Source of the DNA: an uncultured Clostridium sp.
GTDB taxonomy: Bacteria > Bacillota > Clostridia > TANB77 > CAG-508
Direction of reading: 5' to 3'
Assembly: GCA_900552135.1 (NCBI GenBank)
Contig: URYN01000001.1
Coordinates: forward strand, 1 to 64,000
Length of the DNA: 64,000 nucleotides
The translations under genes were made by a program, and so were the position numbers. Under the pieces are notes generated by a model. It ran no database searches. It saw nothing but the letters and a program-made list of their open reading frames with translations, and had not been told where the DNA came from. Positions 45,399 to 55,379 of this stretch are shown here, one piece after another. Position 1 is the first letter of the stretch; the number at the start of each line of letters is the position of its first letter.

Positions 45399-45980
45399 AT
45401 GGAGAAAACAGAAAAAATAAAGGAAGATTTAAAAAAGATATTATCAGAAAGAAGATACATTCACTCAGTTGGAGTAATGGAAATGTGCGAAACACTTGCA
45501 AAAATTTATGGAGTAGATGTCGAGAAAGCTAAAATTGCAGGCTTATTACATGACAACGCAAAAGAAATGAGCCCAGAAGAAATGCTGGATTATGTTGAAA
45601 AAAATAATATTGAAATAACGGAAATAGAAAGAATAAATACACCTATACTTCACGGAAAGATTGGTGCAGATATAGCAAAAAAGAAGTATGGAGTGGACAA
45701 GCAAATTGAAGATGCAATAAAATATCATACTACAACAAGTACAAAGATGGATACATTAGCTAAAATTGTATTCGTTTCTGATAAAGTTGAATTAAACAGA
45801 AAATCAGTTGATTACGATTTAGAGGCAGAAAGAAAACTTGCTAAAGAAGACTTAGACGCTACAATATTACTAATACTTGATTCAAACATAACATCATTAG
45901 TAAAGAAAGGAAAATTAATAGAACACGAAAGCATAGAAACAAGAAATAAATTGATAATAGACAAAATGAGAAAAAACTAA
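45399..45980 (+). CDS. yqeK: YqeK-type HD-domain diadenosine tetraphosphatase
   Basis: 193 residues from ATG 45399 (TTG 45390 in the same frame is possible; the ribosome-binding site is weak). The HD phosphohydrolase motifs are His22 (RYIHSVGVMEMC), His51-Asp52 (GLLHDNAKE) and the later ILHGKIGA and DAIKYHTT. Family members split Ap4A to two ADP. In many Firmicutes it lies with nadD and rsfS, which are absent here. Confidence 0.85.
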   Translation: MEKTEKIKEDLKKILSERRYIHSVGVMEMCETLAKIYGVDVEKAKIAGLLHDNAKEMSPEEMLDYVEKNNIEITEIERINTPILHGKIGADIAKKKYGVDKQIEDAIKYHTTTSTKMDTLAKIVFVSDKVELNRKSVDYDLEAERKLAKEDLDATILLILDSNITSLVKKGKLIEHESIETRNKLIIDKMRKN

Positions 45981-46097
45981 AATATGTTAAACAAAAACTA
46001 GAATAAAATCTGTATGAGTAAATGTGATTTATGCAAGAAAAAGCCTAAAATAGCAATAAAATCATTAAAAAATATTTTAATCTGTAAATATATGTGA

Positions 46098-46103
46098 TAT
46101 AAT
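46098..46103 (+). promoter_or_regulatory. extended -10 promoter of the dnaJ-like gene
   Basis: TG-A-TATAAT with TATAAT at 46098-46103; the -35 is weak. Confidence 0.5.
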
Positions 46104-46159
46104 ATGGTTGCTAAATAGTAGTTAAGGATAAATAGTGCAAACATGTTGGAGGATGTTAA

Positions 46160-47068
46160 ATGATTTTCAAGGACTATTACAAAATATTAGAACTAGAGAC
46201 AAATAAAGTTAGCATAGATGAAATAAAAACTGCATACAGAGAACAAGCAAAAAAATATCATCCAGATGTAAACATTGGTGTAAGAGGAGCCGAAGAGAGA
46301 TTTAAAGATATAAATGAAGCGTATCAAGCACTTATAAATGAGCAAACAAGAAGAAAATATGATAGATTATGGAATTCAAGAATAGGTAGAAAAAAGGCGA
46401 AAGCTAAAAAGGCAGAAGAAAATAAAACCACAACGAGAAGTGAAATACTTAATGTATTATTTGGATTGGACGGTTTAAAAAGCCAAGAAACTACATATCA
46501 AAGAAAACATAAAGATGTAAAGGTTCCAATTCAAGGAGAAGATGTTGAAACACAAATTCCAATCTCGGTAATTGAAGGCTTTTATGGTCAAGCTAAATCT
46601 ATTTCATTAAGAACTGTTAATGGAAAAATGAGAACATTTGAAGTAAAAATTCCAGCAGGAATAAGAAATGGTGAAATGATAAGACTTATTGGTCAAGGTA
46701 AACCAGGAGAAAATGGAGGAAAAAACGGAGACCTACTTATTAGAATCAACATGGAGCAAGATAAAAAATATAAGCTAGTAGGTTCGGACATTTATACAGA
46801 GTTAAATATAAGCCCTTCTGAAGCTGTTCTTGGAGCAAAAGTAAATGTTGACGCGATAGATGAAAGCTTGGGGGTATATATTCCAAAGGGAATTGAAACA
46901 GGAGAAGAAATTCAAATCGAGCAAAAAGGTTACAAAGACGGCAAAGGTGGAAGAGGAAAATTTATTATAAAAGTAAAAATAATGATACCTAAAAAATTAT
47001 CAAATAAAGAAATAGAGCTATATAAAGAACTAAAAAAAGTATCAAAATTTAATCCAAGAGAGTTATAA
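46160..47068 (+). CDS. DnaJ/CbpA-like co-chaperone without zinc domain
   Basis: 302 residues. The J-domain (about 1-70) has HPD at 34-36 and stimulates DnaK. The linker is basic, not a classical G/F region, and the Cys-rich zinc domain of DnaJ is missing. Two C-terminal beta-barrel domains follow (IPISVIEGFYGQAKSI and PAGIRNGEMIRLIGQGKPG, then TELNISPSEAVLGAKV), as in CbpA. It is a single gene, ending about 35 bases before the strong promoter of the TraG operon. Confidence 0.88.
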   Translation: MIFKDYYKILELETNKVSIDEIKTAYREQAKKYHPDVNIGVRGAEERFKDINEAYQALINEQTRRKYDRLWNSRIGRKKAKAKKAEENKTTTRSEILNVLFGLDGLKSQETTYQRKHKDVKVPIQGEDVETQIPISVIEGFYGQAKSISLRTVNGKMRTFEVKIPAGIRNGEMIRLIGQGKPGENGGKNGDLLIRINMEQDKKYKLVGSDIYTELNISPSEAVLGAKVNVDAIDESLGVYIPKGIETGEEIQIEQKGYKDGKGGRGKFIIKVKIMIPKKLSNKEIELYKELKKVSKFNPREL

Positions 47069-47102
47069 AAAAGCCAATAATTTACATAATTATGTAAAAA
47101 CG

Positions 47103-47131
47103 TTGACATACTCGCTAAAATACGGTATAAT
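47103..47131 (+). promoter_or_regulatory. perfect-consensus sigma-A promoter of the TraG operon
   Basis: TTGACA at 47103-47108, exactly 17 bases, then TATAAT at 47126-47131. No operator repeat is evident, so strong steady expression is likely. Confidence 0.9.
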
Positions 47132-47187
47132 ATAGGAGTATGCAGAAGAAAAAATATGAATAGTTTTCATAGAAAGAGGTGTAAGAG

Positions 47188-47736
47188 ATGGACCAAATAC
47201 AAGGCAAACACTTTAGTATAACAGATCCACAAAATGTAAATACAGTAATATATCAAATAAATGTAACAGATAAATTACTTGATGAAAACTCACCTAAATT
47301 TACATTAGAAAGATTAAAATGTAGAGAAGAAATGATTGGACAAAACAAGAAAAAGACTTTTTTTGTTGATGCTCAAAAAGATATATATAATCAATTAGTT
47401 ATATTATCTTTTGGACAGGATAAAGTAGTTGTAAATATGGGACTACTTAACAAGGATGAAGTTAAAATATCTAAAAAACCTGTTCCAATTAAATTTGATA
47501 CATTGTACTCAGAGCAAGAAACAGAATACAAAGACATAAAATATACACCAAATTTGCAAAGACCAATAACAATAATAGACCCAGAAACAACAGAAGAGAT
47601 AAAACCAGTATTATATTTTGATAAAGATACAAACGAAGTAAAAGGAAAATGCAAATTAAAACCTTATAAATCATATTTTGCATTTGAAATAAGAGAAGAT
47701 AAAGACTTAAAGAAAATTAAGGGGGATCTTAAATGA
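47188..47736 (+). CDS. unknown protein, first gene of the TraG operon
   Basis: 182 residues, soluble, with no membrane helix or signal. It reads as a compact beta-rich protein with many Lys and Thr; I recognise no motif. A GAAAGAGG site precedes ATG 47188. It overlaps the next gene by four bases (ATGA), a sign of coupled translation, and both lie upstream of the VirD4/TraG gene. A role with that ATPase is inferred from the operon only. Confidence 0.7.
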   Translation: MDQIQGKHFSITDPQNVNTVIYQINVTDKLLDENSPKFTLERLKCREEMIGQNKKKTFFVDAQKDIYNQLVILSFGQDKVVVNMGLLNKDEVKISKKPVPIKFDTLYSEQETEYKDIKYTPNLQRPITIIDPETTEEIKPVLYFDKDTNEVKGKCKLKPYKSYFAFEIREDKDLKKIKGDLK

Positions 47737-47942
47737 GCAAATTAAATATAGAATCTACAAGTGAAGGTTCAATAGCAAAATTTAATGGGGGACAAACGAT
47801 AATTAATGAAAAAGAAAATAGATGTGTAATTCCACCTGAAGCAAGCAAAGAGGCAAAAACGTCATTAGAAGCAGAAGAGTACATAACAATAGCTTTAATA
47901 CCAAACATAGAGCTAAACAAAAATCAAGACAATGTTAGATAG
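47733..47942 (+). CDS. small unknown protein, second gene of the TraG operon
   Basis: 69 residues, acidic, with no membrane helix. The motif KENRCVIPPEASKEAKTSLEAEE has one cysteine. Start ATG 47733 overlaps the stop of the preceding gene, with GGGGGA as ribosome-binding site. It lies 39 bases before traG. I do not recognise it. Confidence 0.65.
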   Translation: MSKLNIESTSEGSIAKFNGGQTIINEKENRCVIPPEASKEAKTSLEAEEYITIALIPNIELNKNQDNVR

Positions 47943-47981
47943 AAAATAACGAAAAGATAAAACTCATAAAAGGTGATTATT

Positions 47982-50141
47982 ATGAATTATAAAGTAAAAA
48001 AAGCATTTAAAGATAGTAAAAAGTATTTAATAGTATTTCTAATATTATATGTAATATTAGAAATACTATTAATTGCACCTATAGCGGTTGCAATAATGCA
48101 AAATACTGATATAGATGGAAAAGTTGCAATATCAGGAACGATTGAAAGTTTTATGAAGGAAGCGGGAAGTCTTACTTCAGTAACAAGAATTGCAAAATAT
48201 AATGCAGGAAATACATTCTTAAAAAGTTCTATTTGGTTTGCAATTTTATTTTTATTCCTGACAGTAATTGGAGTAATGAAAGCAAAACCAAAGAATGAAT
48301 ATAAAGACATAGAAAATGGTTCTAGTGGTTGGAGCGAAGATGGAGAACAATATAAAATATTGAATAGAAATAAAGGAATAATCCTTGCAGAGAACAACTA
48401 TTTACCAATAGATAAAAGAGGAAACGTAAACGTTCTTGTAGTTGGTGGTTCAGGTTCTGGTAAATCGGCATCATACTCAATTCCGAATGCAACTCAAATG
48501 CTGGGATCTTATGTTTTTACAGATCCAAAAGGCGAATTGTATGATAAGACTGCAGGATTCTTACAAAAAAATGGATATGATATAAAAGTATTAAATCTAG
48601 TAAATCCAGAAAATAGTGAGGGATACAATCCACTAATGCATATTACAAATGAGGTAGATGTAGATGTTATAGCTCATACAATAGTAAAAGGACAACAAGG
48701 CGAGGCAGGTGGATCAGACCCATTCTGGGACGACACTGCAGAAATGTTATTAAAAGCATTAATTTATTATTTACTTGCAACAAGACCACCAGAAGAGCAA
48801 AACCTTGCATCTTGTGCAGAGCTTGTAAGAGCTGCAAATTCAAATGGAGGAAACAACTTACTTACAGACTTAATGAATGAATTGCCTTACGACCACCCTG
48901 CAAGAATGAACTATAAATCAATTGAAATTGCATCAGACAAAACATATAGTTCTATTTTGAGTACATTGCAATCAAAGCTAGGAAAATTCGACTCGAAAGA
49001 AATTGCTGAAGTAACATCGACAAATACAATAAACTTTGAAGATATTGCAACAAGAAAAACAGCATTATACGTTATCTCTTCAGATACACACACTGCATAT
49101 AATTTCTTACTTACAATATTCTTCTCTCAGATGATTCAGCAATTATATAATTTTGCAGATAGAAATCCAGGTGGAGAACTTAAAGTACCAGTATTTTTCA
49201 TATTAGATGAGTTTGCAAACATTGGACAAATACCAGACTTTGATAAAAAAATATCTACCAGTAGAAGTAGAAAAATTTCATTCAGTGTAATATTACAGAA
49301 CTTAGACCAATTAAAAGCAATTTATGATAAGTCTTATGAAACAATAATCGGTAACTGTGATACACACGTATTTTTAGGAAGTAACTCAGCAGAAACATGC
49401 AAGTATTTCTCTGAACAATTAGGAGAAACAACAATATCAAGAGATTCAAAATCTGTAAGTAGAGACAAAAATTATTCAAAACAAGGTTATAGCACATCTG
49501 ACCAAATCATGGGAAGAGCCTTAATGACACCAGATGAGCTAAGAAGAATGGATAACGATCTTTGTATAATATTTGAAAAAGGTTTAAAACCAATAAAAGC
49601 AAAAAAATATTATTACTTTACAAGACCTATTGCAAGAAGATTGCAAGAGTATACAATAAGTCACAATAACTTTGATGCAGGAAATAGAGGCGCTTGGCGT
49701 AAATTTAACCCAGCAAATCCTTATGTTGAAAATAAAGATAGTAATCAAGAGCAAGATTTGAAAATAGAATCTTTAGATGATTTATTCGAAGATGATTTTT
49801 CAAATAACGCAAAAATGGATGATAAGCCTGAAATGCCAAAATTTGAACCAGTAAATCAAAATAGTCATGTTATATCTCCAATGCAAAACTTGGAAAGTTC
49901 AGATGTTCAATCGGAAACAATGTCGAATATGGCAAATTCTGTTGTGACGCCAAGACCAATGCAAAGCATGGAAAATTCGACTGCACAAACACGACCTATT
50001 CAAAATAAAATGGAAGAGGCTCCTGTTTTACCAATGGAACCAAATAATGAGGAAGAAGAATTATTTTCAAAGGATCTTCAAGATGAACTAGAAGCAAAAT
50101 TTGATGAACTATTTGGACCAATAGATAAGAACAAGAAGTAA
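47982..50141 (+). CDS. VirD4/TraG-type coupling ATPase
   Basis: 719 residues from ATG 47982, after AAAGGTG; the GTG at 47973 overlaps the ribosome-binding site. Two membrane helices (about 16-40 and 82-103) precede the ATPase: Walker A GGSGSGKS at 155-162, TDPKGELYDKTAGFL, and Walker B FILDEFANIG, then SRKISFSVILQNLDQL. The C-terminal 120 residues are a low-complexity Met/Glu/Pro tail. VirD4/TraG proteins recruit DNA-protein or protein substrates to a type IV secretion channel. No relaxase is adjacent, and the VirB4-like ATPase is 45 kb away in this window. Confidence 0.9.
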   Translation: MNYKVKKAFKDSKKYLIVFLILYVILEILLIAPIAVAIMQNTDIDGKVAISGTIESFMKEAGSLTSVTRIAKYNAGNTFLKSSIWFAILFLFLTVIGVMKAKPKNEYKDIENGSSGWSEDGEQYKILNRNKGIILAENNYLPIDKRGNVNVLVVGGSGSGKSASYSIPNATQMLGSYVFTDPKGELYDKTAGFLQKNGYDIKVLNLVNPENSEGYNPLMHITNEVDVDVIAHTIVKGQQGEAGGSDPFWDDTAEMLLKALIYYLLATRPPEEQNLASCAELVRAANSNGGNNLLTDLMNELPYDHPARMNYKSIEIASDKTYSSILSTLQSKLGKFDSKEIAEVTSTNTINFEDIATRKTALYVISSDTHTAYNFLLTIFFSQMIQQLYNFADRNPGGELKVPVFFILDEFANIGQIPDFDKKISTSRSRKISFSVILQNLDQLKAIYDKSYETIIGNCDTHVFLGSNSAETCKYFSEQLGETTISRDSKSVSRDKNYSKQGYSTSDQIMGRALMTPDELRRMDNDLCIIFEKGLKPIKAKKYYYFTRPIARRLQEYTISHNNFDAGNRGAWRKFNPANPYVENKDSNQEQDLKIESLDDLFEDDFSNNAKMDDKPEMPKFEPVNQNSHVISPMQNLESSDVQSETMSNMANSVVTPRPMQSMENSTAQTRPIQNKMEEAPVLPMEPNNEEEELFSKDLQDELEAKFDELFGPIDKNKK

Positions 50142-50251
50142 ATTGAAAAATTATAGCAAGAGTATTTATAATTACATCAGAAAAAGTGCAAAAGAATAAA
50201 AGCTGACTTTAAAACAAAAATGGAAAAAGTAAAAACAAGAAATAAAGAATT

Positions 50252-50298
50252 AAAATCACCTTAGGTATTAGAAAGTCTAATATTTGAGGTGATTTTTA
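50252..50298 (+). terminator. terminator of the TraG operon
   Basis: AAAATCACCT pairs with AGGTGATTTT and an inner TATTAGA pairs with TCTAATA; a T run follows. The 50142-50545 gap otherwise holds only the sbcD promoter. Confidence 0.75.
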
Positions 50299-50477
50299 TG
50301 TTTTTTGAATTGGATTAAATATTGTTTGAACATAAATTTTAAAGTAAAATAGAAGAATACATTTCGTAGGATTCACTCCGTAATTTTAAGAGAAATACAA
50401 AATTTAAAAACTTAAAAGTAAAATTAAAAATTTTCAAAAAATGTCGAATGAAAATAGAACAACTATTCGTACAAATA

Positions 50478-50506
50478 TTGACTTAAGAAAATTTATATGA
50501 TATAAA
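50478..50506 (+). promoter_or_regulatory. promoter of the sbcDC-like operon
   Basis: TTGACT at 50478-50483, 17-base spacer, TATAAA at 50501-50506 preceded by TGA. Confidence 0.7.
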
Positions 50507-50545
50507 ATAATAAACAAAATACTAAAGAGAGAAGTGATAATTGAA

Positions 50546-51664
50546 ATGAAATTTGTACATATAGCAGATATGCACTTTGATAGTGCTTTTTGTGCACTAG
50601 CTGGAAATGAAAAATTTGCAGTAGAAAGAAGACTAGAACAAAGAAAAGCAATGAAGGAAGTAGTGGAATATATTAAGCAAAACAATATTCCATATTTTTT
50701 TATTGCAGGAGATTTATACGAACAAGAATATATTAGAAAATCTACAGTTGAATATATAAATAGTTTATTTAAGGAAATACCTGAAACGAGAATATTTATA
50801 ACGCCGGGAAACCACGATCCATACATAAAAAACTCATTTTATAAACAATATAAATGGAACGAAAATGTGCATATATTTACAGAAAAATTAGAAAGGATAG
50901 AAACACCTGAAGCAGATATTTATGGATACGGATTTAACGACTTTTATATGAATAATCCATACCATAAAATAAAAATAGAGAATCCTGAAAAAATTAATAT
51001 TTTAATAACTCATGGAAATTTAGACAGTGGTTGTGATGAAAACAAGGAATACAACCCAATGACTAAAAAAGAACTCCAAGAAATGGGGTTTGATTATGTT
51101 GCATTAGGACATATACACAAGGCAAGTTATAATGATTATGAAAATCAAAGAATTGTATATCCGGGTTCAACGGTATCTTTGGGATTTGATGAACTTGGAA
51201 AAAGAGGCTTTATTGTAGGTTCGTTAGAAAAAAATGAAAAAATAAACTTAAAATTCCTAGAAACATCTGCAAAAACATTTGAAGAAAAGCAGTTAGATAT
51301 AACCGAAATAAACTCGCAAGAAGATTTAATAGAAAAAATAAATAGCATGAAATTAGACGAAAATAGCTACTATAAAATAATACTTACAGGAAAAAGAAAT
51401 TTTGATTTTACAGAACGAAAAATAATGGACCAACTAGAAAATAAAAATATTCTTAGAATAAAAAACATTACACAAATAAAATATGATATTTACGAAATCG
51501 CAAAACAAGTTAGTCTAAAAGGAATCTTTGCAAAGAAGATTTTAGAAAAAATAGAAAATTTAAAAAATAAAGATAGCGAATCAGAAGAAGTAGACACAAA
51601 AGAAAATGAGGATATTCAAAAATTACTCAATGCATTTGAAATTGGAATGGATATTCTAAAATAG
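50546..51664 (+). CDS. SbcD/YhaO-type metallophosphoesterase nuclease
   Basis: 372 residues from ATG 50546. Calcineurin-like nuclease motifs: FVHIADMHFD, AGDLYEQ, TPGNHDP, THGNLD and LGHIH, in order. It is the Mre11-like partner of the ATPase encoded next, with the start of that gene 18 bases away. Together they cut DNA ends or hairpins. The partner has membrane segments, which makes a YhaO/YhaN pair more likely than classic SbcD/SbcC. Confidence 0.88.
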   Translation: MKFVHIADMHFDSAFCALAGNEKFAVERRLEQRKAMKEVVEYIKQNNIPYFFIAGDLYEQEYIRKSTVEYINSLFKEIPETRIFITPGNHDPYIKNSFYKQYKWNENVHIFTEKLERIETPEADIYGYGFNDFYMNNPYHKIKIENPEKINILITHGNLDSGCDENKEYNPMTKKELQEMGFDYVALGHIHKASYNDYENQRIVYPGSTVSLGFDELGKRGFIVGSLEKNEKINLKFLETSAKTFEEKQLDITEINSQEDLIEKINSMKLDENSYYKIILTGKRNFDFTERKIMDQLENKNILRIKNITQIKYDIYEIAKQVSLKGIFAKKILEKIENLKNKDSESEEVDTKENEDIQKLLNAFEIGMDILK

Positions 51665-51682
51665 AAGAAGTAGGTGAAAGAA

Positions 51683-53827
51683 TTGAAAATAAAAAATATA
51701 AAAATAAATGCCTATGGCAATTTGGAAAATAAAGAAATTAATTTAGAAGATAATATTAATATAATACATGGAGAAAATGAGGCTGGAAAGTCAACCTTGC
51801 TTAGTTACATTGTAAATACATTATATGGTATATCAAAAACTAAAGATGGAAGAGAAATATCAGATTATGAAAAGTATAAACCATGGAATAACACTGAATT
51901 TTCAGGGAAATTAAGTTACAAGCTAGAAGATGGAGAAGAATACGAAATATTTAGAGATTTCAATAAGAAGAATCCTAAAATATATAACAGTAAACTGGAA
52001 GATATAACGGCAAACTTTGATACAGACAAAAAAGACGGAAGTAAATTTTTTGTAGAGCAAACAGGAATCGATAAACAAACATACTTATCAACTGTTGTAA
52101 GCATGCAACAAGAAGTAAGGCTTGAAGAAAAAGATCAAAACATATTAATACAGAGAATAGCAAATCTTGCTTCATCTGGAGAAGACAATGTTTCATATAA
52201 GAAAGCTGTGCAAAAGCTACAAGAAAAAATAAGAGATGAAATAGGAACAAATAAAACATCTCAAAAGCCAATAAATATAATTGAAAAAGAAATAAATGAT
52301 ATTACAAGAAAAATCGAAGAAATAAAACCTTATCAGAACAGAAAATATGAAATTGATGAGCAAAAAGAACAGACAGAAGAGGAATTAAAAGAGCTTGAAA
52401 TACAAATGAAAATCTTAAAAGAACTAAAAGAAGGTATGCAAGAAGAAGATGGCTACGAAAAGGAAATTGATATAAAAGAAAAAAATAGAAGCCAAAACGT
52501 AACAAAAATAAAAGAATTAAAAGCAGAAGAAACCAATGCCGAAGAAGAAATCAAGATTCCTCAAATGAAAATAAGTGAAATTGAGAAAACAATAGAAAAT
52601 AATAAAAAAAGACAGGAAGAAATAGAACAAAACATAAATGGAATAAATGAAGAAATAAATGCAATAGAAAACCAAGAAGCAACAAACTCAACAGAAACAA
52701 ATAAAGGTCTTAGCAAGGGTGGAATAATTGGTATAATCATATCTGTAATTTTAATTATACTTTCATTGACTGTTATAAAAAACAATATATTATTAGTCCT
52801 AGGAGTAATTGGAATTCTTTTATCGGTTATTATTAGTAAATCAAAGGCAAATAAAAATGCAAAACTAGAAGAAGCAAGAAGAAACCAAATAATAAACAGA
52901 AAAAATGAAAAAATAGGACAAAAGAGAAATCTTGAAGATGAAAAAGAAAGAATAACAAACGACATAAAGAACGAACAAACAAATCTTGAACAGGAGCAAA
53001 TAAAAGAAAAAGAATTAAATAGCAATCTATCAATGATAAAAGGTCAAATTATGTTGTTAGATAAAAACAATGAACAATTATGCAACGAACTTGAAGAAAT
53101 AAGCTTAAAGTTAGATACTCTGAAACAAAAAAAGGTTGAAGAAATAAAAGCAAAATACAAAGAAAATTCAATTGAAAATCTAGAAGAACTTCTAGAAAAA
53201 GACACGCTAATAACAGAAATAAACAATATGGAAGAAAAAATAAACAATGAACGATTAAAGCTAAAGGGATTGGAAATTGAAGAAAAAACAATACTTCCAG
53301 AGATAGATAGTTTGGCAAGTCTGGAAGAAAGAAAAGAATTAGGACAAGAAAAATATAAAGAACTAAAATCTGAAGAGGAAGCAATTAATATTGCAATAGA
53401 TAATTTACAAGAAGCATATCAAGAGATGAAAACAACTATAACTCCTAAATTTACGAATAGTTTATCAAATAGTATAGAGAGAATATCAAATGGCAAATAT
53501 AATAGAGTTACAATAAATGACGAAAATGGAATGATTGTAGAAAATGCAAGAGGTGAATATATAGAAGCTGGAAAGCTTAGTACAGGAACAATAGACCAAT
53601 TATATTTATCTTTAAGATTATCTATGATAGATGAACTTACAAAAGAAAAATTGCCTATTATATTAGACGAAACATTTGCTTATTTTGATAATGAGAGATT
53701 AGCAAATGCTCTAAAATTTATAAACGAGAGATTAGAAGGACACCAAGCTATAATATTTACATGTACTAACAGAGAAAAAGAAATTTTAAAAAAATTAGGA
53801 ATAAAATATAATCTAATAGAATTGTAA
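51683..53827 (+). CDS. SbcC/YhaN-type coiled-coil ATPase with central membrane helices
   Basis: 714 residues from TTG 51683, six bases after AGGTG; a GTG at 51674 overlaps that site. Walker A is GENEAGKST (30-38); the ABC signature-like GKLSTGTIDQLYLSLRLS and Walker B PIILDETFAYFD are near the C-terminus. Long Lys/Glu coiled coils fill the middle. Two adjacent membrane helices (about 345-390) interrupt them, in the place where true SbcC has the zinc hook. Bacillus and Staphylococcus YhaN have the same arrangement. A membrane-bound DNA-end processing complex is inferred. Confidence 0.85.
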   Translation: MKIKNIKINAYGNLENKEINLEDNINIIHGENEAGKSTLLSYIVNTLYGISKTKDGREISDYEKYKPWNNTEFSGKLSYKLEDGEEYEIFRDFNKKNPKIYNSKLEDITANFDTDKKDGSKFFVEQTGIDKQTYLSTVVSMQQEVRLEEKDQNILIQRIANLASSGEDNVSYKKAVQKLQEKIRDEIGTNKTSQKPINIIEKEINDITRKIEEIKPYQNRKYEIDEQKEQTEEELKELEIQMKILKELKEGMQEEDGYEKEIDIKEKNRSQNVTKIKELKAEETNAEEEIKIPQMKISEIEKTIENNKKRQEEIEQNINGINEEINAIENQEATNSTETNKGLSKGGIIGIIISVILIILSLTVIKNNILLVLGVIGILLSVIISKSKANKNAKLEEARRNQIINRKNEKIGQKRNLEDEKERITNDIKNEQTNLEQEQIKEKELNSNLSMIKGQIMLLDKNNEQLCNELEEISLKLDTLKQKKVEEIKAKYKENSIENLEELLEKDTLITEINNMEEKINNERLKLKGLEIEEKTILPEIDSLASLEERKELGQEKYKELKSEEEAINIAIDNLQEAYQEMKTTITPKFTNSLSNSIERISNGKYNRVTINDENGMIVENARGEYIEAGKLSTGTIDQLYLSLRLSMIDELTKEKLPIILDETFAYFDNERLANALKFINERLEGHQAIIFTCTNREKEILKKLGIKYNLIEL

Positions 53828-53946
53828 TAAAGAATTAAATAAAAAGAAAAGTCACAATTCATAGTAAAAAATAAAACACCTCCAATAGGAAAAAAATTTT
53901 GTATTATGATGCAATTGTAATAAGCTTGAAAAGTAGCTCGAAAGGG

Positions 53947-53975
53947 TTGAAAATATAAGCTTTTTGATATATAAT
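53947..53975 (+). promoter_or_regulatory. promoter of prfA
   Basis: TTGAAA at 53947-53952, 17-base spacer, TATAAT at 53970-53975. Confidence 0.75.
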
Positions 53976-54009
53976 ATAAAGGCTAAATAAAAAATAGAGG
54001 AGAATTTGT

Positions 54010-55074
54010 ATGTTTCAAAAATTAGAAGCTGTAGAAAAAAGATATGAAGAGCTTACAAGAAAAATAGCTGATCCAGAGATAATAGCTAGAACAAGCGAAT
54101 GGACAACATATATGAAAGAACATGCTGAAATAGAAGAAGTAGTTCTTAAATATAAAGAATATAAAAAGACACAAGAAAGCTTAGCCGAAGCAGAAGAAAT
54201 GATGAAAGACCCTGAGATGAAAGAACTTGCAGAGGAAGAAGCAAAGGTAGATAGAGAAAAACTTCCAAAATTAGAAGAAGAATTGAAAATCTTACTAATT
54301 CCAAAAGATCCAGATGATGACAAAAACATAATCTGCGAAATAAGAGCAGGAGCCGGAGGAGATGAGGCAGCATTATTTGCTGGAACACTATTCAGAATGT
54401 ATTCTATGTACGCAGAAAGAAAACACTGGAAAATTGAAATACTAAACGAAAATGAAACAGGACTTGGTGGATACAAGGAAATATCATTCATGGTTACTGG
54501 AAAAGGAGTTTATAGTAGACTAAAATTCGAGAGTGGAGTACACAGAGTTCAAAGAGTTCCTGAAACAGAAGCAAGTGGAAGAATTCATACATCTACTGCA
54601 ACAGTTGCCGTACTACCAGTAGTTGAAGATGTTCAAATAGAAATAAACCCTGCAGATATTAAGCTAGAAGTATTTAGAGCCTCTGGAGCTGGAGGACAAC
54701 ACGTAAACAAAACATCATCAGCAGTTAGATTAATACACGTTCCAACAGGAATAGTTGCTGAATGTCAAACAGAACGTTCCCAAACTCAAAACAGAGAATA
54801 TGCAATGAAATTGTTGAAATCTAGATTGTATGAAATGGAAAAACAAAAACGTGATTCAGAGCTTGCAAATGAGCGTAAGAGCCAAGTGGGAAGCGGAGAC
54901 AGAAGTGAAAAGATACGTACTTACAACTATCCACAAGGACGTATAACAGACCATAGAATCGGACTTAGCATATATCAAATGGAAAACTTCTTAAATGGAG
55001 ACTTAGACGAAATGATAGACAACTTAATTGCAGCAGATAGAGCTGAAAAATTACAAGGTTCTGAAGAAGAATAA
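54010..55074 (+). CDS. prfA: peptide chain release factor 1
   Basis: 354 residues, normal RF1 length. GGQ is at 228-230 in ASGAGGQHVNKTSSAVRL and triggers peptide release. PETEASGRIHTSTATVAV and the closing EDLDEMID-like end are typical. It reads UAA and UAG. No internal frameshift exists here, unlike prfB. It usually sits beside prmC, which is not the case here; it has its own promoter and terminator. Confidence 0.96.
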   Translation: MFQKLEAVEKRYEELTRKIADPEIIARTSEWTTYMKEHAEIEEVVLKYKEYKKTQESLAEAEEMMKDPEMKELAEEEAKVDREKLPKLEEELKILLIPKDPDDDKNIICEIRAGAGGDEAALFAGTLFRMYSMYAERKHWKIEILNENETGLGGYKEISFMVTGKGVYSRLKFESGVHRVQRVPETEASGRIHTSTATVAVLPVVEDVQIEINPADIKLEVFRASGAGGQHVNKTSSAVRLIHVPTGIVAECQTERSQTQNREYAMKLLKSRLYEMEKQKRDSELANERKSQVGSGDRSEKIRTYNYPQGRITDHRIGLSIYQMENFLNGDLDEMIDNLIAADRAEKLQGSEEE

Positions 55075-55124
55075 GATTATAAAAAGAGTAATTTTTTTAA
55101 GAGTTAACTGTTAATAAAAAAGAA

Positions 55125-55165
55125 GCCCTTTTATTAGACGAAAGTTTAATAAGGGGGCTATTTTA
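55125..55165 (+). terminator. terminator of prfA
   Basis: Twelve-base stem (55125-55136 with 55147-55158, two G-U pairs), then TATTTTAAT. The rest of the 55075-55379 gap shows nothing else. Confidence 0.75.
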
Positions 55166-55379
55166 ATGCTAAACAGTAATAAGTTTTTTGCAAAATTGCG
55201 AATAAAATTATTACTAAAAGCTTGCTAGTAAAATTTTAAAAAATTTACTAATAGAAATTTTTTGCTAAGAATTTGCAAATAACAAAACTAAATGTTCAAA
55301 ATAAAATTAAACTTTCAATCAATTAATTAGAAGAATAAATACAGTCCTCTGACATATAAATTAATAAAAAGGAGAGTAT

